A stretch of 64,000 bases of DNA from an uncultured Ruminococcus sp. (lineage in GTDB: Bacteria > Bacillota > Clostridia > Oscillospirales > Ruminococcaceae), in NCBI GenBank assembly GCA_902788785.1, contig CADALT010000011.1, positions 1 to 64,000 on the forward strand. Direction: 5' to 3'. Position 1 is the first letter of the stretch; every line of letters starts with the position of its first letter. Of this stretch, positions 1-8,958 are shown piece by piece. Made by a program: the position numbers and the translations under genes. The notes beneath the pieces were generated by a model. It saw only the letters and a list, made by a program, of their open reading frames with translations. It had not been told where the DNA came from and did no database searches.

Positions 1-20
1 CAGACTCAATGCCGCATAAC

Positions 21-52
21 AAAAGCGACCAAGATTCCTCTTAGTCGCTTTG
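21..52 (-). terminator. Intrinsic terminator of the glycosyltransferase gene
   Basis: A 12-bp stem (GCGAC..AAGA against TCTT..GTCGC, one wobble on the minus strand) with a 4-nt loop is followed on the minus strand by TTTTGTT. It lies 64 nt past the stop of the minus-strand glycosyltransferase gene. Confidence 0.75.
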
Positions 53-115
53 CATAAGTTTTCTTTTAAAAGTTTGTCTAACTTTTTGGGGTCAGTTCAA
101 AACCTACGGACTGTT

Positions 116-1054
116 TTATTTGCCTGTTTTTTTGGGACCTTTGTATCTTGTATCCTTGTGCTTGGTGGGGGTATCTATCTTTACCTCAGCGGTGGGAGGC
201 TTTATGTGGGTATCCCTCAAAAACTTCCTGTAGACCCATCTTGTAAATCTCATGGGCAGCAAAAACAGCATCAGCTGCATTATACATGGAGTAAAGAAAT
301 CACGGAAGCCTATGAACCCCTCGGTGAATATCATCCATCTGACTGCAATGAATGCCTTGGTAAGCCGCCAGCTTTTGCGTATCTCGGAAGTGCTAGAATC
401 GACCCTGTACCTTACCAGCACCTCGGGTATGTTCTGCCCCTTTGCGCCGTTTGCCAGCATCCTTGCGGCGAACTCGTAGTCCTCGCAAAGCTTCAGGTCG
501 CTGTAGCCGCCCGCTTCGATGGCTTTGCTCTTGCGGAAAGCCAGAGTCTGTCGGTTGAAAGGGTTGCGGCGCTTGCAGAAGCTCTCGATTTCCTTCTGCA
601 AAAGAGGCACCTTCTTGATGGCAACAGTCTCATCGGTCTCGTCATCGAACTCCTCCACGAAACTGCCTACCATATCAAGCTCGGGCATGACCGCAAACAA
701 CAGCATCTCCTTGATGCATCTGTCGGGCAGAGAAACATCATCACTGTCCATCCTGACGATATAGTCGCAGCGGCAGGCTTTTATGCCCTTGTTCATAGCT
801 TTGCCCACGCCCACATTCTCATCTATCCTGACAATGCGGAATATCTGCTTGTACTCATTCTGGAAACTTTTTACAATGATATTGAGTTCATTGGTCAGCT
901 TGCCGTCGCAGACAAGTACAAAATCCGACGGAGGATATGTCTGCATGAGCATAGATTCAAGGCTCTGATTGAGATTTTCGGGCAATTCCTTATCATAGAC
1001 GGACATAAGCACGCTATAATCAGGCAATTTATAGCCGCCCACATATCGGCTCAC
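116..1054 (-). CDS. Family 2 glycosyltransferase
   Basis: This is a predicted GT-A fold glycosyltransferase of 312 residues that would transfer a sugar from a nucleotide-sugar onto a surface glycan. Visible motifs are the N-terminal strand YSVLMSVYDKE, the metal-binding DXD as RMDSDD near residue 93, and the acceptor-side CEDYEF near residue 180. A hydrophobic stretch near residues 240-265 and a basic tail suggest membrane association. The GTG start was chosen because AAGGAGGTG lies 6 nt upstream; a longer open frame to 1135 has no ribosome binding site. It is a single-gene transcript with its own promoter and terminator. The sugar and acceptor cannot be told from sequence. Confidence 0.85.
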   Translation of the reverse strand: MSRYVGGYKLPDYSVLMSVYDKELPENLNQSLESMLMQTYPPSDFVLVCDGKLTNELNIIVKSFQNEYKQIFRIVRIDENVGVGKAMNKGIKACRCDYIVRMDSDDVSLPDRCIKEMLLFAVMPELDMVGSFVEEFDDETDETVAIKKVPLLQKEIESFCKRRNPFNRQTLAFRKSKAIEAGGYSDLKLCEDYEFAARMLANGAKGQNIPEVLVRYRVDSSTSEIRKSWRLTKAFIAVRWMIFTEGFIGFRDFFTPCIMQLMLFLLPMRFTRWVYRKFLRDTHIKPPTAEVKIDTPTKHKDTRYKGPKKTGK

Positions 1055-1125
1055 AGCAAGCACCTCCTTCACAGAATTTTTAGCAAGTATAGTGCGCAGC
1101 GCACAACAAGATACATATATATAGT

Positions 1126-1154
1126 ATTTTACCACATTCGACAGCTTATGTCAA
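1126..1154 (-). promoter_or_regulatory. Sigma-A promoter of the glycosyltransferase gene
   Basis: On the minus strand TTGACA (1149-1154) is followed after 17 nt by TAAAAT (1126-1131). The leader holds a short perfect hairpin, GTGCG-CAG-CGCAC, at 1092-1104. The promoter diverges from the pth promoter 43 bp away. Confidence 0.8.
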
Positions 1155-1196
1155 GATATCGCAGGGCTCAAAACGAGTCTGCCGCACTATGCGTGC

Positions 1197-1225
1197 TTGA
1201 CATTTTCCGAAGGATGTGCTATAAT
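1197..1225 (+). promoter_or_regulatory. Consensus sigma-A promoter of the pth-mfd operon
   Basis: A perfect TTGACA (1197-1202), 17-nt spacer and TATAAT (1220-1225). The leader to pth is about 100 nt and contains a short CCCCG/CGGGG hairpin at 1256-1278 without a T-run. Confidence 0.9.
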
Positions 1226-1333
1226 TTCTTCCATACGTAAAATATTTGACGATACCCCGTTCCTAACAAGTTCGGGGATTTCGTGCGTACACAATAAATG
1301 GTATATAGCTATATGCCGTTTCGGAGGTAAGGT

Positions 1334-1957
1334 ATGGATATCTTTGAGAAACTCAAACAACTTTCGGCGCAGCGTGAGAATAACTCCGCCAAGCCCGAAT
1401 ATATTATTGTGGGGCTCGGCAACCCCGGTATACAGTATCAGGGCACACGCCACAACGCAGGTTTTATAACCATCGAGATGCTTGAAAAAAAGCTGGGATT
1501 TTCCTGTGACAGGCACAAATTCAAAGCGAAGGTCGGCAATACTGTCATAGGCGGAAAGTCCTGCCTTGTGATGAAGCCCGAGACTTTCATGAATCTCAGC
1601 GGTGATGCGGTATCGGAAGCTATGGACTTCTACAAGATACCGCTTACGAACGTTATCGTTATATTCGATGATATATCTCTTGAACCGGGTCAGATGCGCA
1701 TACGCAGAAAAGGCTCGGCAGGCGGTCACAACGGTATAAAGAGCATCATCGCACAGTGCGGAGGAGAGGATTTTCCCCGCATAAAGATAGGTGTCGGCAA
1801 GAAGCCCCACCCCGATTACGATCTGGCAAAATGGGTGCTCTCGAAATTTGACGATGATGACAGGGAAAAGCTTGATAAAACTGCGGAAAATGCCTGCGCT
1901 GCACTGGAGCTGATGGTGCAGGACAAGATAAGCGAAGCCATGAACAAATTCAATTAG
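1334..1957 (+). CDS. pth: Peptidyl-tRNA hydrolase
   Basis: Cleaves the ester bond of peptidyl-tRNAs released from stalled ribosomes and recycles tRNA in the cytoplasm. The fold signature is clear: IVGLGNPG at residues 25-32, the catalytic histidine in GTRHNAG (His40), the substrate-binding MNLSG, and FDDISLEPGQMRIR followed by GSAGGHNG. The 207-residue protein has about 20 extra residues before the usual start of the family. The ATG at 1334 is kept because GGAGGTAAGGT precedes it at good distance. It is the first gene of a run with mfd, the usual neighbour in Firmicutes. Confidence 0.95.
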   Translation: MDIFEKLKQLSAQRENNSAKPEYIIVGLGNPGIQYQGTRHNAGFITIEMLEKKLGFSCDRHKFKAKVGNTVIGGKSCLVMKPETFMNLSGDAVSEAMDFYKIPLTNVIVIFDDISLEPGQMRIRRKGSAGGHNGIKSIIAQCGGEDFPRIKIGVGKKPHPDYDLAKWVLSKFDDDDREKLDKTAENACAALELMVQDKISEAMNKFN

Positions 1958-1971
1958 GGTAAGTGAACAGC

Positions 1972-4900
1972 ATGAACATTTTCTATGATACCGCCCGAAA
2001 GCTCGGGGCATACAATGATATAAAAAACTGCCTTATCAAGGGCTATACACCTCTGGCAGTCACGGGCGTTTCAGCGATACACAAGGCACATCTGGCTGCG
2101 GCGCTGTCATCACTGGGCAGCTGCCTGCTCATATGTGATGATGAAGCAAATGCTACCAAGATGGCTGCGGACATCAACGAGATGGCAGGCGAGCAGATAG
2201 CCTGCGTTTATCCTGCCAAGGATATGAATTTCGCCTATATGGAGGGTATCTCCCGTGAATACGAGCACAGGCGCATAGAGGCGCTTTCTGCGGTAAGGTC
2301 GGGCAGATGCAGGGTGATGGCTGCAAGCATGGAGGCTTGTATGCAGGGCACTATACCGCCTAATGCACTGGCGGAGTATACTTTCGAGATAGCTTTGGGC
2401 GGCACACTGGATATCGAGGAGCTGCAAAGAAAGCTGCTGGCATCGGGCTACAGCCGCACCGACCAGGTAGAGGGCGCTGCACAGTTCGCTGTAAGGGGCT
2501 CTATAGTGGATATATTCCCTGTTCAGGAAAAACAGCCCGTGCGTGTTGAGCTCTGGGGCGATGAGGTGGACACTCTCGCATACTTCGATACCGAGAGCCA
2601 GCGCCGCACAGATAATATCGAAAGCATAAGCATCGCACCTGCGCTGGAGATAATCTTCCCATCTTCCGAAGAGCTGATAAAGCGTCTGGAAGAACTGGCA
2701 AAGGGCGCAAGGGGCAAGCTGGCAGACAAGATAAAGGAGAACATCAACAAGGATATCGACCTTGTGAACAGCGGAATAACACTTACCGATCTGGATAAAT
2801 ATTACACCCTCGCTTACCCCGAGACTGCCACGATATTTGACTATTTCTCGGGCGGTGCCTGCATAGTTTCGGAATACTCTAACTGTATCGAAAAGGGCAA
2901 GGCTGCGCTGGCACAGCTTTCCGAAGACTTAAAGATACTGTATACCGAGGGCATACTCTTCAAAAAGCTGGAAGGCTTCTGCCTTGATATGGGGCAGACC
3001 GAGAGCCGCATAGTCAACATGAAGACCGTGTTCTTCGATACGTTCATGCGTTCGCTGGGAAGTGTAAAGCTTAAAAAGCTCATAAATACCGACTGCCGCC
3101 AGACCGCTGCATGGGGCGGCAGCATGATAAGCCTCGAGGAAGAGCTGAATACGCTGGTGGAGAACGACTACTGCACCATAGTGCTGGCAGGTTCCGAAAA
3201 GACCGTGCCAATAATCGTCAACGACCTGAAAGAGTCGGGCATACCTGCGGTGCAGATGAAGGAGGACTCCCCCATCGCCCCGAGGACTGTTTATGTCCGC
3301 ACAGGCAGCCTTTCCGCAGGCTATGACTATCCCGATATAAAGTGCGCCCTCATCACCCAGATGAAAGCCATGACCTCAAAGCGCAAAAAGCCCAAGCATA
3401 AAGCAGGCGAAGAGATCAAGGCGCTCTCCGACATACACACGGGAGATCTGGTGGTACACTCGATGTACGGCATCGGAAAATTTCAGGGCATACGCAACAT
3501 CGAGACAAACGGCGTAAAGAAGGACTATATCACCATAAACTACGCAGGTACGGATGTGCTGTACGTACCAGTAACACAGCTTGATCTGGTATCAAGGTAC
3601 ATAGGTCCCGGAGATGACGGGGCTGTAAAGCTGAACAAGCTCAATTCCACCGAATGGACAAGAACAAGGAGCAAGGTAAGGGCTGCTGTCAAGGATATGG
3701 CAGAGGAACTCACCAAGCTCTATGCACAGCGCCAGATGGCTAAAGGCTATGCATTCGACCCCGATGACGACTGGCAGATGGATTTCGAGGAGAGATTTGA
3801 CTATCAGGAGACCGACGACCAGCTGCGTGCGATAAGCGAGATAAAGGGCGATATGGAAAAGCACACCCCTATGGACAGACTGCTCTGCGGTGATGTGGGC
3901 TTCGGCAAAACGGAGGTCGCACTGCGTGCAGCTTTCAAGTGCGTCACCAACGGCAAACAGTGTGCCATACTTGCGCCCACAACGGTGCTTGCATGGCAGC
4001 ATTACCAGACCGCAGTAAAGCGTTTTGAGCACTTTGCTGTAAAGGTCGAGCTGCTCTCACGCTTCCGCAAGCCCAAGGAACAGGCAGCCATCGTAAGAGA
4101 GCTCAAAAGAGGTACCATCGACCTTATCATAGGCACTCACAGGCTGGTATCAAAGGACGTGGAATTCAAGGATTTGGGACTTGCCATCATTGATGAGGAA
4201 CAGCGTTTCGGCGTGGCTCATAAGGAAAAGTTCAAGGAGAACCATCCCGGGGTGGATATGCTGACGCTTTCGGCTACTCCCATACCGAGAACGCTCAATA
4301 TGGCACTCAGCGGCATACGTGATATGTCCGTTATCGAGGAGCCCCCCATGGACAGACACCCTGTACAAAGCTACGTCATCGAGCACAACGAAGGCGTGAT
4401 ACTGCAAGCTATCAGCAAGGAACTGCGCCGTGGAGGTCAGGTATACTACATACACAACCGCATAGGCACCATCGAGCGCACCGTGGCAAAGCTCCAGCAA
4501 AGCCTGCCCGATGCACGCATAGCCATTGCCCACGGTCAGATAAGCGAGAACGAGCTTTCCGAGATATGGCGGCAGGTGGTCGAGCACGAGGTGGATATAC
4601 TGGTATGCACCACCCTCATTGAAACGGGTATAGATGTACCCAACGTAAATACCCTCATCATCGAGGACGCTGACAGACTGGGACTTTCGCAGCTTCATCA
4701 GCTGAGAGGACGTGTGGGACGCTCTAACAGGCGTGCATTCGCATACTTCACCTTCCGCAGAGGAAAGGTGCTCTCCGAACAGGCAGCCAAGCGTTTGCAG
4801 GCAATCAGAGAATTCACACAGTTCGGTTCGGGATTTCATATCGCCATGCGAGATCTGGAGATACGAGGTGCAGGTTCGATACTCAGCGCCCGTCAGCACG

Positions 4901-5448
4901 GTCATATGGAAGCTGTCGGCTATGATATGTACCTGCGACTTCTCAACGAAGCCATAGCCGAACAAAAGGGCGAGGAGATACCGCATTCTCCCGAGGACTG
5001 TCTGGTAGATATTGCCATAAACGCTTATATCCCCGACGGATATATCGAGAACTCGGCACAGCGTGTCGATGCATACCGCAAGATAGCCTCGATAGCTACA
5101 GACGAAGACTCCCGTGATGTGCTGGACGAACTCATCGACCGCTACGGCGACCCGCCGAAGGCAGTGCTGGGACTTGTCCATGTGGCGCTTTTAAGGAACA
5201 AGGCATCACGAATGGGCATCAAGGAGATCAAGCAGGCAGGCACGAAGATGCAGTTCTACATCACTACCCTCGAACCCAGACAGATAGCGGCACTTGCAGA
5301 AAAGTACAAGAGCCGTGTACGCTTTGTGGACGAAGCTAAACCGTATTTCGCCATAACAGCGGATAAGAAACAAAAGTCACCCGAACTAATGCAGGAAGTA
5401 ATCGAACTATTAACACAGTATTCAAGACAGGAAAAATCAGAAAAATGA
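1972..5448 (+). CDS. mfd: Transcription-repair coupling factor Mfd
   Basis: ATP-driven translocase that removes RNA polymerase stalled at DNA lesions and recruits UvrA. Of 1158 residues, the first third is the UvrB-like module. The RNA-polymerase-interacting CarD-like domain spans about 485-550 (DLVVHSMYGIGKFQG). The RecG-like translocase follows with Walker A GDVGFGKTE near 640, DEEQ near 741 and the TLSATPIPRTLNMAL motif, then the C-terminal TRCF domain. The ATG at 1972 matches family N-termini; an in-frame GTG at 1963 sits too close to the AGGG. It begins 14 nt after pth, and its stop overlaps azlC by 4 nt. Confidence 0.96.
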   Translation: MNIFYDTARKLGAYNDIKNCLIKGYTPLAVTGVSAIHKAHLAAALSSLGSCLLICDDEANATKMAADINEMAGEQIACVYPAKDMNFAYMEGISREYEHRRIEALSAVRSGRCRVMAASMEACMQGTIPPNALAEYTFEIALGGTLDIEELQRKLLASGYSRTDQVEGAAQFAVRGSIVDIFPVQEKQPVRVELWGDEVDTLAYFDTESQRRTDNIESISIAPALEIIFPSSEELIKRLEELAKGARGKLADKIKENINKDIDLVNSGITLTDLDKYYTLAYPETATIFDYFSGGACIVSEYSNCIEKGKAALAQLSEDLKILYTEGILFKKLEGFCLDMGQTESRIVNMKTVFFDTFMRSLGSVKLKKLINTDCRQTAAWGGSMISLEEELNTLVENDYCTIVLAGSEKTVPIIVNDLKESGIPAVQMKEDSPIAPRTVYVRTGSLSAGYDYPDIKCALITQMKAMTSKRKKPKHKAGEEIKALSDIHTGDLVVHSMYGIGKFQGIRNIETNGVKKDYITINYAGTDVLYVPVTQLDLVSRYIGPGDDGAVKLNKLNSTEWTRTRSKVRAAVKDMAEELTKLYAQRQMAKGYAFDPDDDWQMDFEERFDYQETDDQLRAISEIKGDMEKHTPMDRLLCGDVGFGKTEVALRAAFKCVTNGKQCAILAPTTVLAWQHYQTAVKRFEHFAVKVELLSRFRKPKEQAAIVRELKRGTIDLIIGTHRLVSKDVEFKDLGLAIIDEEQRFGVAHKEKFKENHPGVDMLTLSATPIPRTLNMALSGIRDMSVIEEPPMDRHPVQSYVIEHNEGVILQAISKELRRGGQVYYIHNRIGTIERTVAKLQQSLPDARIAIAHGQISENELSEIWRQVVEHEVDILVCTTLIETGIDVPNVNTLIIEDADRLGLSQLHQLRGRVGRSNRRAFAYFTFRRGKVLSEQAAKRLQAIREFTQFGSGFHIAMRDLEIRGAGSILSARQHGHMEAVGYDMYLRLLNEAIAEQKGEEIPHSPEDCLVDIAINAYIPDGYIENSAQRVDAYRKIASIATDEDSRDVLDELIDRYGDPPKAVLGLVHVALLRNKASRMGIKEIKQAGTKMQFYITTLEPRQIAALAEKYKSRVRFVDEAKPYFAITADKKQKSPELMQEVIELLTQYSRQEKSEK

Positions 5449-6146
5449 AAAAGGAATTTTTAAAGGGTATGTCCCACGGTATACCCATAATGCTGGGATA
5501 CCTCTCGGTATCTTTCAGCTTCGGGATAATGGCGGTGGGCAAAGGTATCTCACCGCTCTGGACATCGCTCATATCACTTACCAACTTAACAAGCGCAGGT
5601 CAGGCAGCAGGCGTGGATATCATCGTTGCGGCAGGCTCTCTCATCGAGATGATACTGGTACAGATCACCATAAATATGCGCTATTCGCTTATGGCGCTGT
5701 CGCTGTCACAGAAGCTTGACAAGCGCTTCACCACGCCACACAGACTGGCTGCATCCTACGGCATAACCGACGAGATATTCGCTGTATGTGCCGCACAGGA
5801 GACTCCGCTGACACCTGCCTATATGTACGGCATGATACTCATAGCCACCATCGGCTGGGTCATGGGTACAGTAATGGGCGCTGTTGCGGGTCAGCTGCTG
5901 CCTGCCTCGGTAACAAGTGTCATGGGGCTGATGCTGTATGGTATGTTCATAGCCATAGTAGTGCCGCCCTGTAAAAAGGAGCGTGGCGTACTTGCCGTAT
6001 CGCTGGGCGCTATAGCGATGAGTCTGCTGTTCAAATACGTGATAAAGGGTATCCCGAGCGGCTTTGTCATAATGATATGCGCTGTGGCAGCCTCGGCTGT
6101 GGGAGCGGTGCTTTTCCCTGTGCAGGATGAGGGAGGTGCGTCATGA
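5445..6146 (+). CDS. azlC: AzlC-family branched-chain amino acid exporter, large subunit
   Basis: A 233-residue integral membrane protein with several hydrophobic segments and the AzlC-type N-terminus (FLKGMSHGIPIMLGYLSVSFSFGIMA). With AzlD it forms a two-component exporter for branched-chain or related hydrophobic amino acids in Bacillus and other Firmicutes. Its start overlaps the mfd stop (ATGA), and it overlaps azlD in the same way, so all three are probably translationally coupled. Why an amino acid exporter follows mfd is not obvious. The substrate is inferred from the family. Confidence 0.88.
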   Translation: MKKEFLKGMSHGIPIMLGYLSVSFSFGIMAVGKGISPLWTSLISLTNLTSAGQAAGVDIIVAAGSLIEMILVQITINMRYSLMALSLSQKLDKRFTTPHRLAASYGITDEIFAVCAAQETPLTPAYMYGMILIATIGWVMGTVMGAVAGQLLPASVTSVMGLMLYGMFIAIVVPPCKKERGVLAVSLGAIAMSLLFKYVIKGIPSGFVIMICAVAASAVGAVLFPVQDEGGAS

Positions 6147-6445
6147 GTATTGCGGTATACGTTTTAGTTATGGCAGTTGTGACCTACCTCATAAGGATGC
6201 TGCCTTTCACATTCTTCCGCAAGAAACTCACATCGAAATTCTGGCTGAGTTTTCTGCACTACATACCCTATGCGGTGCTTTCTGCCATGACGATACCTGC
6301 TATCTTCGAGGCTACGGGCAGTATGGTCACGGCGGTGGTCGGTACGGCAGTGGCGCTTGTCATGGCATATTTTGAACTGCCGCTGATAGCAGTTGCGCTG
6401 GGTGCGGCGGCATCGGCATTCATCGCAGGGCTGTTCATAAAATAA
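6143..6445 (+). CDS. azlD: AzlD-family transporter small subunit
   Basis: A 100-residue membrane protein with three to four hydrophobic segments and the family motif TYLIRMLPFTFFRKK near the N-terminus. It is the partner of AzlC, whose stop codon it overlaps by 4 nt. Small size and gene order azlC-azlD are typical of the pair. Confidence 0.87.
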   Translation: MSIAVYVLVMAVVTYLIRMLPFTFFRKKLTSKFWLSFLHYIPYAVLSAMTIPAIFEATGSMVTAVVGTAVALVMAYFELPLIAVALGAAASAFIAGLFIK

Positions 6446-6454
6446 GAGGTAACT

Positions 6455-6976
6455 ATGGGAACAAAACACATTATCGTCCTGCCCTATGACGAGGGCTGGG
6501 CGCAGGCATTTGAGAATATACGTGCCGAACTCGATACTGCGCTGGGCGGACTTGCGCTCAGCATCGAACACGTTGGCAGTACCTCGGTCAGAGGGCTTGC
6601 GGCTAAGCCCATCATAGATATAGATGTGGTCATAGAAAGCAGCGCTGTTTTCGGCGAAGTAAAAGCTGCCCTTGCAAAAGCAGGCTATCATCATAAGGGC
6701 GACCTTGGCATAACAGGACGTGAAGCATTCAGCTATGAGGGCAAGGAACACCTCATGAAGCATCATCTTTATGTATGTCCCGAAAATTCGGCAGAATTGC
6801 GGCGGCATACAGCTTTCAGGGACTACCTGCGAACACACCCCGATGCTGTGGCAGAATACAGCCGCATAAAAGCCGAGGGCGCAAAACTTTTCCCTCACGA
6901 TATCGAAAGCTACATCGCACATAAGTCTCCGTTCATCGAAAGCATTTACCGCAAAATAGGTTTAGCAACCAACTGA
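6455..6976 (+). CDS. GrpB family protein (UPF0157)
   Basis: A 173-residue protein with the GrpB signature: PYDEGW at the N-terminus, then EHVGSTSVRGLAAKPIIDIDV around residues 42-62, a nucleotidyltransferase-like GS..D-x-D pattern. The C-terminal half has LMKHHLYVCP and FRDYLRTHPD. The family occurs alone or fused to dephospho-CoA kinase and its biochemical role is unsettled. It follows azlD by 9 nt with the ribosome site AGAGGT and is the last gene before a strong terminator. Confidence 0.88.
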   Translation: MGTKHIIVLPYDEGWAQAFENIRAELDTALGGLALSIEHVGSTSVRGLAAKPIIDIDVVIESSAVFGEVKAALAKAGYHHKGDLGITGREAFSYEGKEHLMKHHLYVCPENSAELRRHTAFRDYLRTHPDAVAEYSRIKAEGAKLFPHDIESYIAHKSPFIESIYRKIGLATN

Positions 6977-6988
6977 AATTCATTATCA

Positions 6989-7022
6989 GGCATCTCTTTA
7001 TTAACAAAGAGATGCCTTTTTT
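6989..7022 (+). terminator. Intrinsic terminator of the pth-mfd-azlCD-grpB operon
   Basis: An 11-bp stem GGCATCTCTTT/AAAGAGATGCC with a 6-nt loop is followed by six T residues. Confidence 0.93.
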
Positions 7023-7128
7023 GTAAAATAAATTGTGAAAAATGACGGCAATATTCGGTTAATAAACCATCCATTAGTTAATTGTTTTACGAATCGAGCC
7101 CGAAATTCAACCATTCGGGAAAAATCGC

Positions 7129-7157
7129 TTGCAATTTGTTCACATTTGTGATACAAT
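7129..7157 (+). promoter_or_regulatory. Promoter of the small membrane protein unit
   Basis: TTGCAA (7129-7134), 17-nt spacer, TACAAT (7152-7157). The transcript would begin near 7164, about 70 nt before the first small ORF. Confidence 0.65.
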
Positions 7158-7232
7158 TATACACAGAGATAAATAAAATGATTAGACCAAATAAAAAACA
7201 GTTCATCGTAATATTTGAGAGGAGACTGATCG

Positions 7233-7292
7233 ATGAAGCACAGTAATGAAAACGGTAGATGTACGACTTATGAAGAAAAGGAGCGTTTGTGA
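7233..7292 (+). CDS. 19-residue upstream peptide (putative)
   Basis: A 19-codon ORF (MKHSNENGRCTTYEEKERL) starts with ATG 9 nt after a good ribosome site (GAGAGGAG) and ends in TGA, whose A is the first base of the next ATG. The peptide is hydrophilic with no signal or membrane segment. The TGATG join implies that ribosomes finishing it reinitiate on the membrane protein gene. It could be a regulatory leader peptide or simply a coupling device. No family is recognised. Confidence 0.5.
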   Translation: MKHSNENGRCTTYEEKERL

Positions 7293-7489
7293 TGAAAAAA
7301 ACTGCAAGACTTGCTCTGTTCAGAGTATCATATATCATCATGATGTTCACTGCTGCTATTTTTTCAGTTGTGGAACTTCTGCGTGAAAAGGGCTTACACG
7401 ATTATTATGACCCGGTGCCGCTGTGCACGTTTATCGTACTGACCATAACTTTTTTCTCAATAGATAAAAGGCTCAGGACCAGACATTGA
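7292..7489 (+). CDS. Small two-TM membrane protein, unknown function
   Basis: A 65-residue protein with two hydrophobic segments (about residues 9-24 and 43-58) and a basic C-terminus ending DKRLRTRH, so both ends are probably cytoplasmic. AAAGGAG lies before the ATG inside the upstream peptide frame. An in-frame GTG at 7289 is an alternative start. No family is recognised. It is followed by a strong terminator and precedes a convergent antiporter gene. Confidence 0.6.
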   Translation: MKKTARLALFRVSYIIMMFTAAIFSVVELLREKGLHDYYDPVPLCTFIVLTITFFSIDKRLRTRH

Positions 7490-7534
7490 CCTAATGGGTT
7501 TTCCACCCTTACCCCTATATAAGTTTATGTATTC

Positions 7535-7577
7535 AAGCAAATACACCTCCCATCAGCGGCAGGTGTATTTGCTTTTT
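7535..7577 (+). terminator. Intrinsic terminator after the small membrane protein
   Basis: A stem of about 13 bp (AGCAAATACACCT/AGGTGTATTTGCT) is followed by TTTTTCT. Confidence 0.9.
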
Positions 7578-7583
7578 CTATTC

Positions 7584-7613
7584 AAAAAAAGGAGTACCTT
7601 TCGGCACTCCTTT
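7584..7613 (-). terminator. Intrinsic terminator of the antiporter gene
   Basis: On the minus strand AGGAGTGCC-GAAA-GGTACTCCT forms a 9-bp stem with a GNRA-type loop, followed by seven T residues. It faces the plus-strand terminator just upstream. Confidence 0.9.
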
Positions 7614-7620
7614 AAGCTCT

Positions 7621-8811
7621 TTATTCGCTCTCCTCCACAGGGTCGGGAGATTTGCTGTAGAGATATTTCAGGAACACAGGCGTTACCACGCTGCTGACTA
7701 TGATGAGCAGTATCACCGCAGTGGACACCGACGGATCGATGACACCCAGGCTCAGTCCCTTGTTCGTGATTATCAGCGCTACTTCGCCCCTGGTCATCAT
7801 GCCTGCGCCTATCTTAACGCAGTCGATATTTTTGAACTTGAAACACTTCGATGCCAGTCCGCAGCCTATGAGTTTTGAGAGCATTGCCACTGCCACGAAT
7901 GCCAGCGAGAACAGTATCGTTTCAGCGCCTATGCCGCTGAAGCTGGTCTTCAGACCTATACCCACGAAGAAAAGCGGTGCAAAGAACATATATCCGTTTA
8001 CGCTTACCTTGCGGTCGATATACTCCGCATCACGCACGTTGCACAGGATTATGCCTGCTATGTATGCGCCTGTGATGTCGGCGATACCGAAGTATTCCTC
8101 TGCCACATAAGCCAGCACGAAGCAAAGGCTCACGGCGATGATCGGGATACGTCTTGTGTGGGGATACTTGTCGTCCACAACTTTGAATATCTTGTAGATA
8201 AGAAATCCCAGTATGAACGAGGCTGCAAGGAACCCGAAAACTTTAAGGCACACAACGCCGATCTTGCTGGAAGGGTCTTTCATGCTGAGTACAAAGGTCA
8301 GCACCACGATGCCGATGATATCGTCGATTATCGCAGCGGAAAGTATGGTCTGCCCTACCCTGCCTTTGAGATAGCCCATCTCTTTGAGCGCCTCAACTGT
8401 GATGCCGACGGAGGTCGCCGTCATGATACAGCCTATCATCAGCGCCTTGAAAAAGCTCTCGCTGCCTATACCGTCAAAACCGTTGAAACCGATATACAAA
8501 AGCGTTCCGCAGCCCAGCGGCACGAACACGCCCACACAGGCTATGACCAGCGCTATCAGCCCCGACTTTTTTAGCTCGGTCAGATTAGTTTCAAGTCCTG
8601 CCGAGAACATTATGAGGATAACGCCTATCTCTGCGAACATATTCAGGTATTCCGACGGCTGCACAAAATTCAGCAGGCACGGTCCTATCAGCACACCTGC
8701 GATTATCTCGCCCACGACCATTGGCGCTTTAAGTTTCCTTGCCAACAGTCCCATGAACTTTGCGCACACCATTATGACAGCCATATCCATGAGTATCTCG
8801 TATGCTTTCAT
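7621..8811 (-). CDS. CPA2-family cation/proton antiporter (Kef/NapA type)
   Basis: A 396-residue polytopic protein of the monovalent cation:proton antiporter-2 superfamily, exchanging Na+ or K+ for H+ across the membrane. It has about 12 hydrophobic segments. The N-terminal inverted half contains PMVVGEIIAGVLIGP (residues 30-44), and ILSAAIIDDIIGIVV carries the paired aspartates of the ion site near residue 160. It ends shortly after the transport domain, so there is no RCK/TrkA regulatory domain, unlike full KefB/C. GGGGAGAG precedes the ATG. It is a single-gene transcript. Confidence 0.88.
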   Translation of the reverse strand: MKAYEILMDMAVIMVCAKFMGLLARKLKAPMVVGEIIAGVLIGPCLLNFVQPSEYLNMFAEIGVILIMFSAGLETNLTELKKSGLIALVIACVGVFVPLGCGTLLYIGFNGFDGIGSESFFKALMIGCIMTATSVGITVEALKEMGYLKGRVGQTILSAAIIDDIIGIVVLTFVLSMKDPSSKIGVVCLKVFGFLAASFILGFLIYKIFKVVDDKYPHTRRIPIIAVSLCFVLAYVAEEYFGIADITGAYIAGIILCNVRDAEYIDRKVSVNGYMFFAPLFFVGIGLKTSFSGIGAETILFSLAFVAVAMLSKLIGCGLASKCFKFKNIDCVKIGAGMMTRGEVALIITNKGLSLGVIDPSVSTAVILLIIVSSVVTPVFLKYLYSKSPDPVEESE

Positions 8812-8850
8812 TACACTCTCCCCTTCACATTTTTCATTCAGACAAAGTAT

Positions 8851-8874
8851 CTCCCCTGCCGACTGACAGGGGAG
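8851..8874 (-). promoter_or_regulatory. Leader hairpin of the antiporter gene
   Basis: A perfect 8-bp stem CTCCCCTG/CAGGGGAG with an 8-nt loop lies about 40 nt upstream of the antiporter start, between promoter and gene. Its arm resembles the gene's own ribosome site (AGGGGAG). No T-run follows, so it is not a terminator. A role in translation or mRNA stability is inference. Confidence 0.4.
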
Positions 8875-8894
8875 TATACCTTTAACTTATTTAT

Positions 8895-8924
8895 ATTATA
8901 CCAGATATTTCGTAGTAATGTATA
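8895..8924 (-). promoter_or_regulatory. Probable promoter of the antiporter gene
   Basis: On the minus strand a perfect TATAAT (8895-8900) is preceded after 18 nt by the weak TATACA. Confidence 0.5.
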
Positions 8925-8958
8925 AAATTTCTTTGCAAAATTTGTGAATAAATGCCAA

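Noticed and set aside
50..1240. 396-residue plus-strand open frame at the left end
   Set aside because: It is antisense to the glycosyltransferase, which has the DXD and ED motifs, a ribosome site and a promoter. The plus frame has no family and no signal.
4150..5181. Long minus-strand open frame opposite mfd
   Set aside because: It is a shadow of the GC-rich third positions of mfd; there is no ribosome site or recognised motif. Similar shadows opposite thrS, ftsZ and metG were rejected as well.
7087..7350. 87-residue minus-strand frame overlapping the small membrane protein unit
   Set aside because: The plus strand carries a promoter, two ribosome sites and a coupled join, whereas the minus frame covers the promoter region and has no site.
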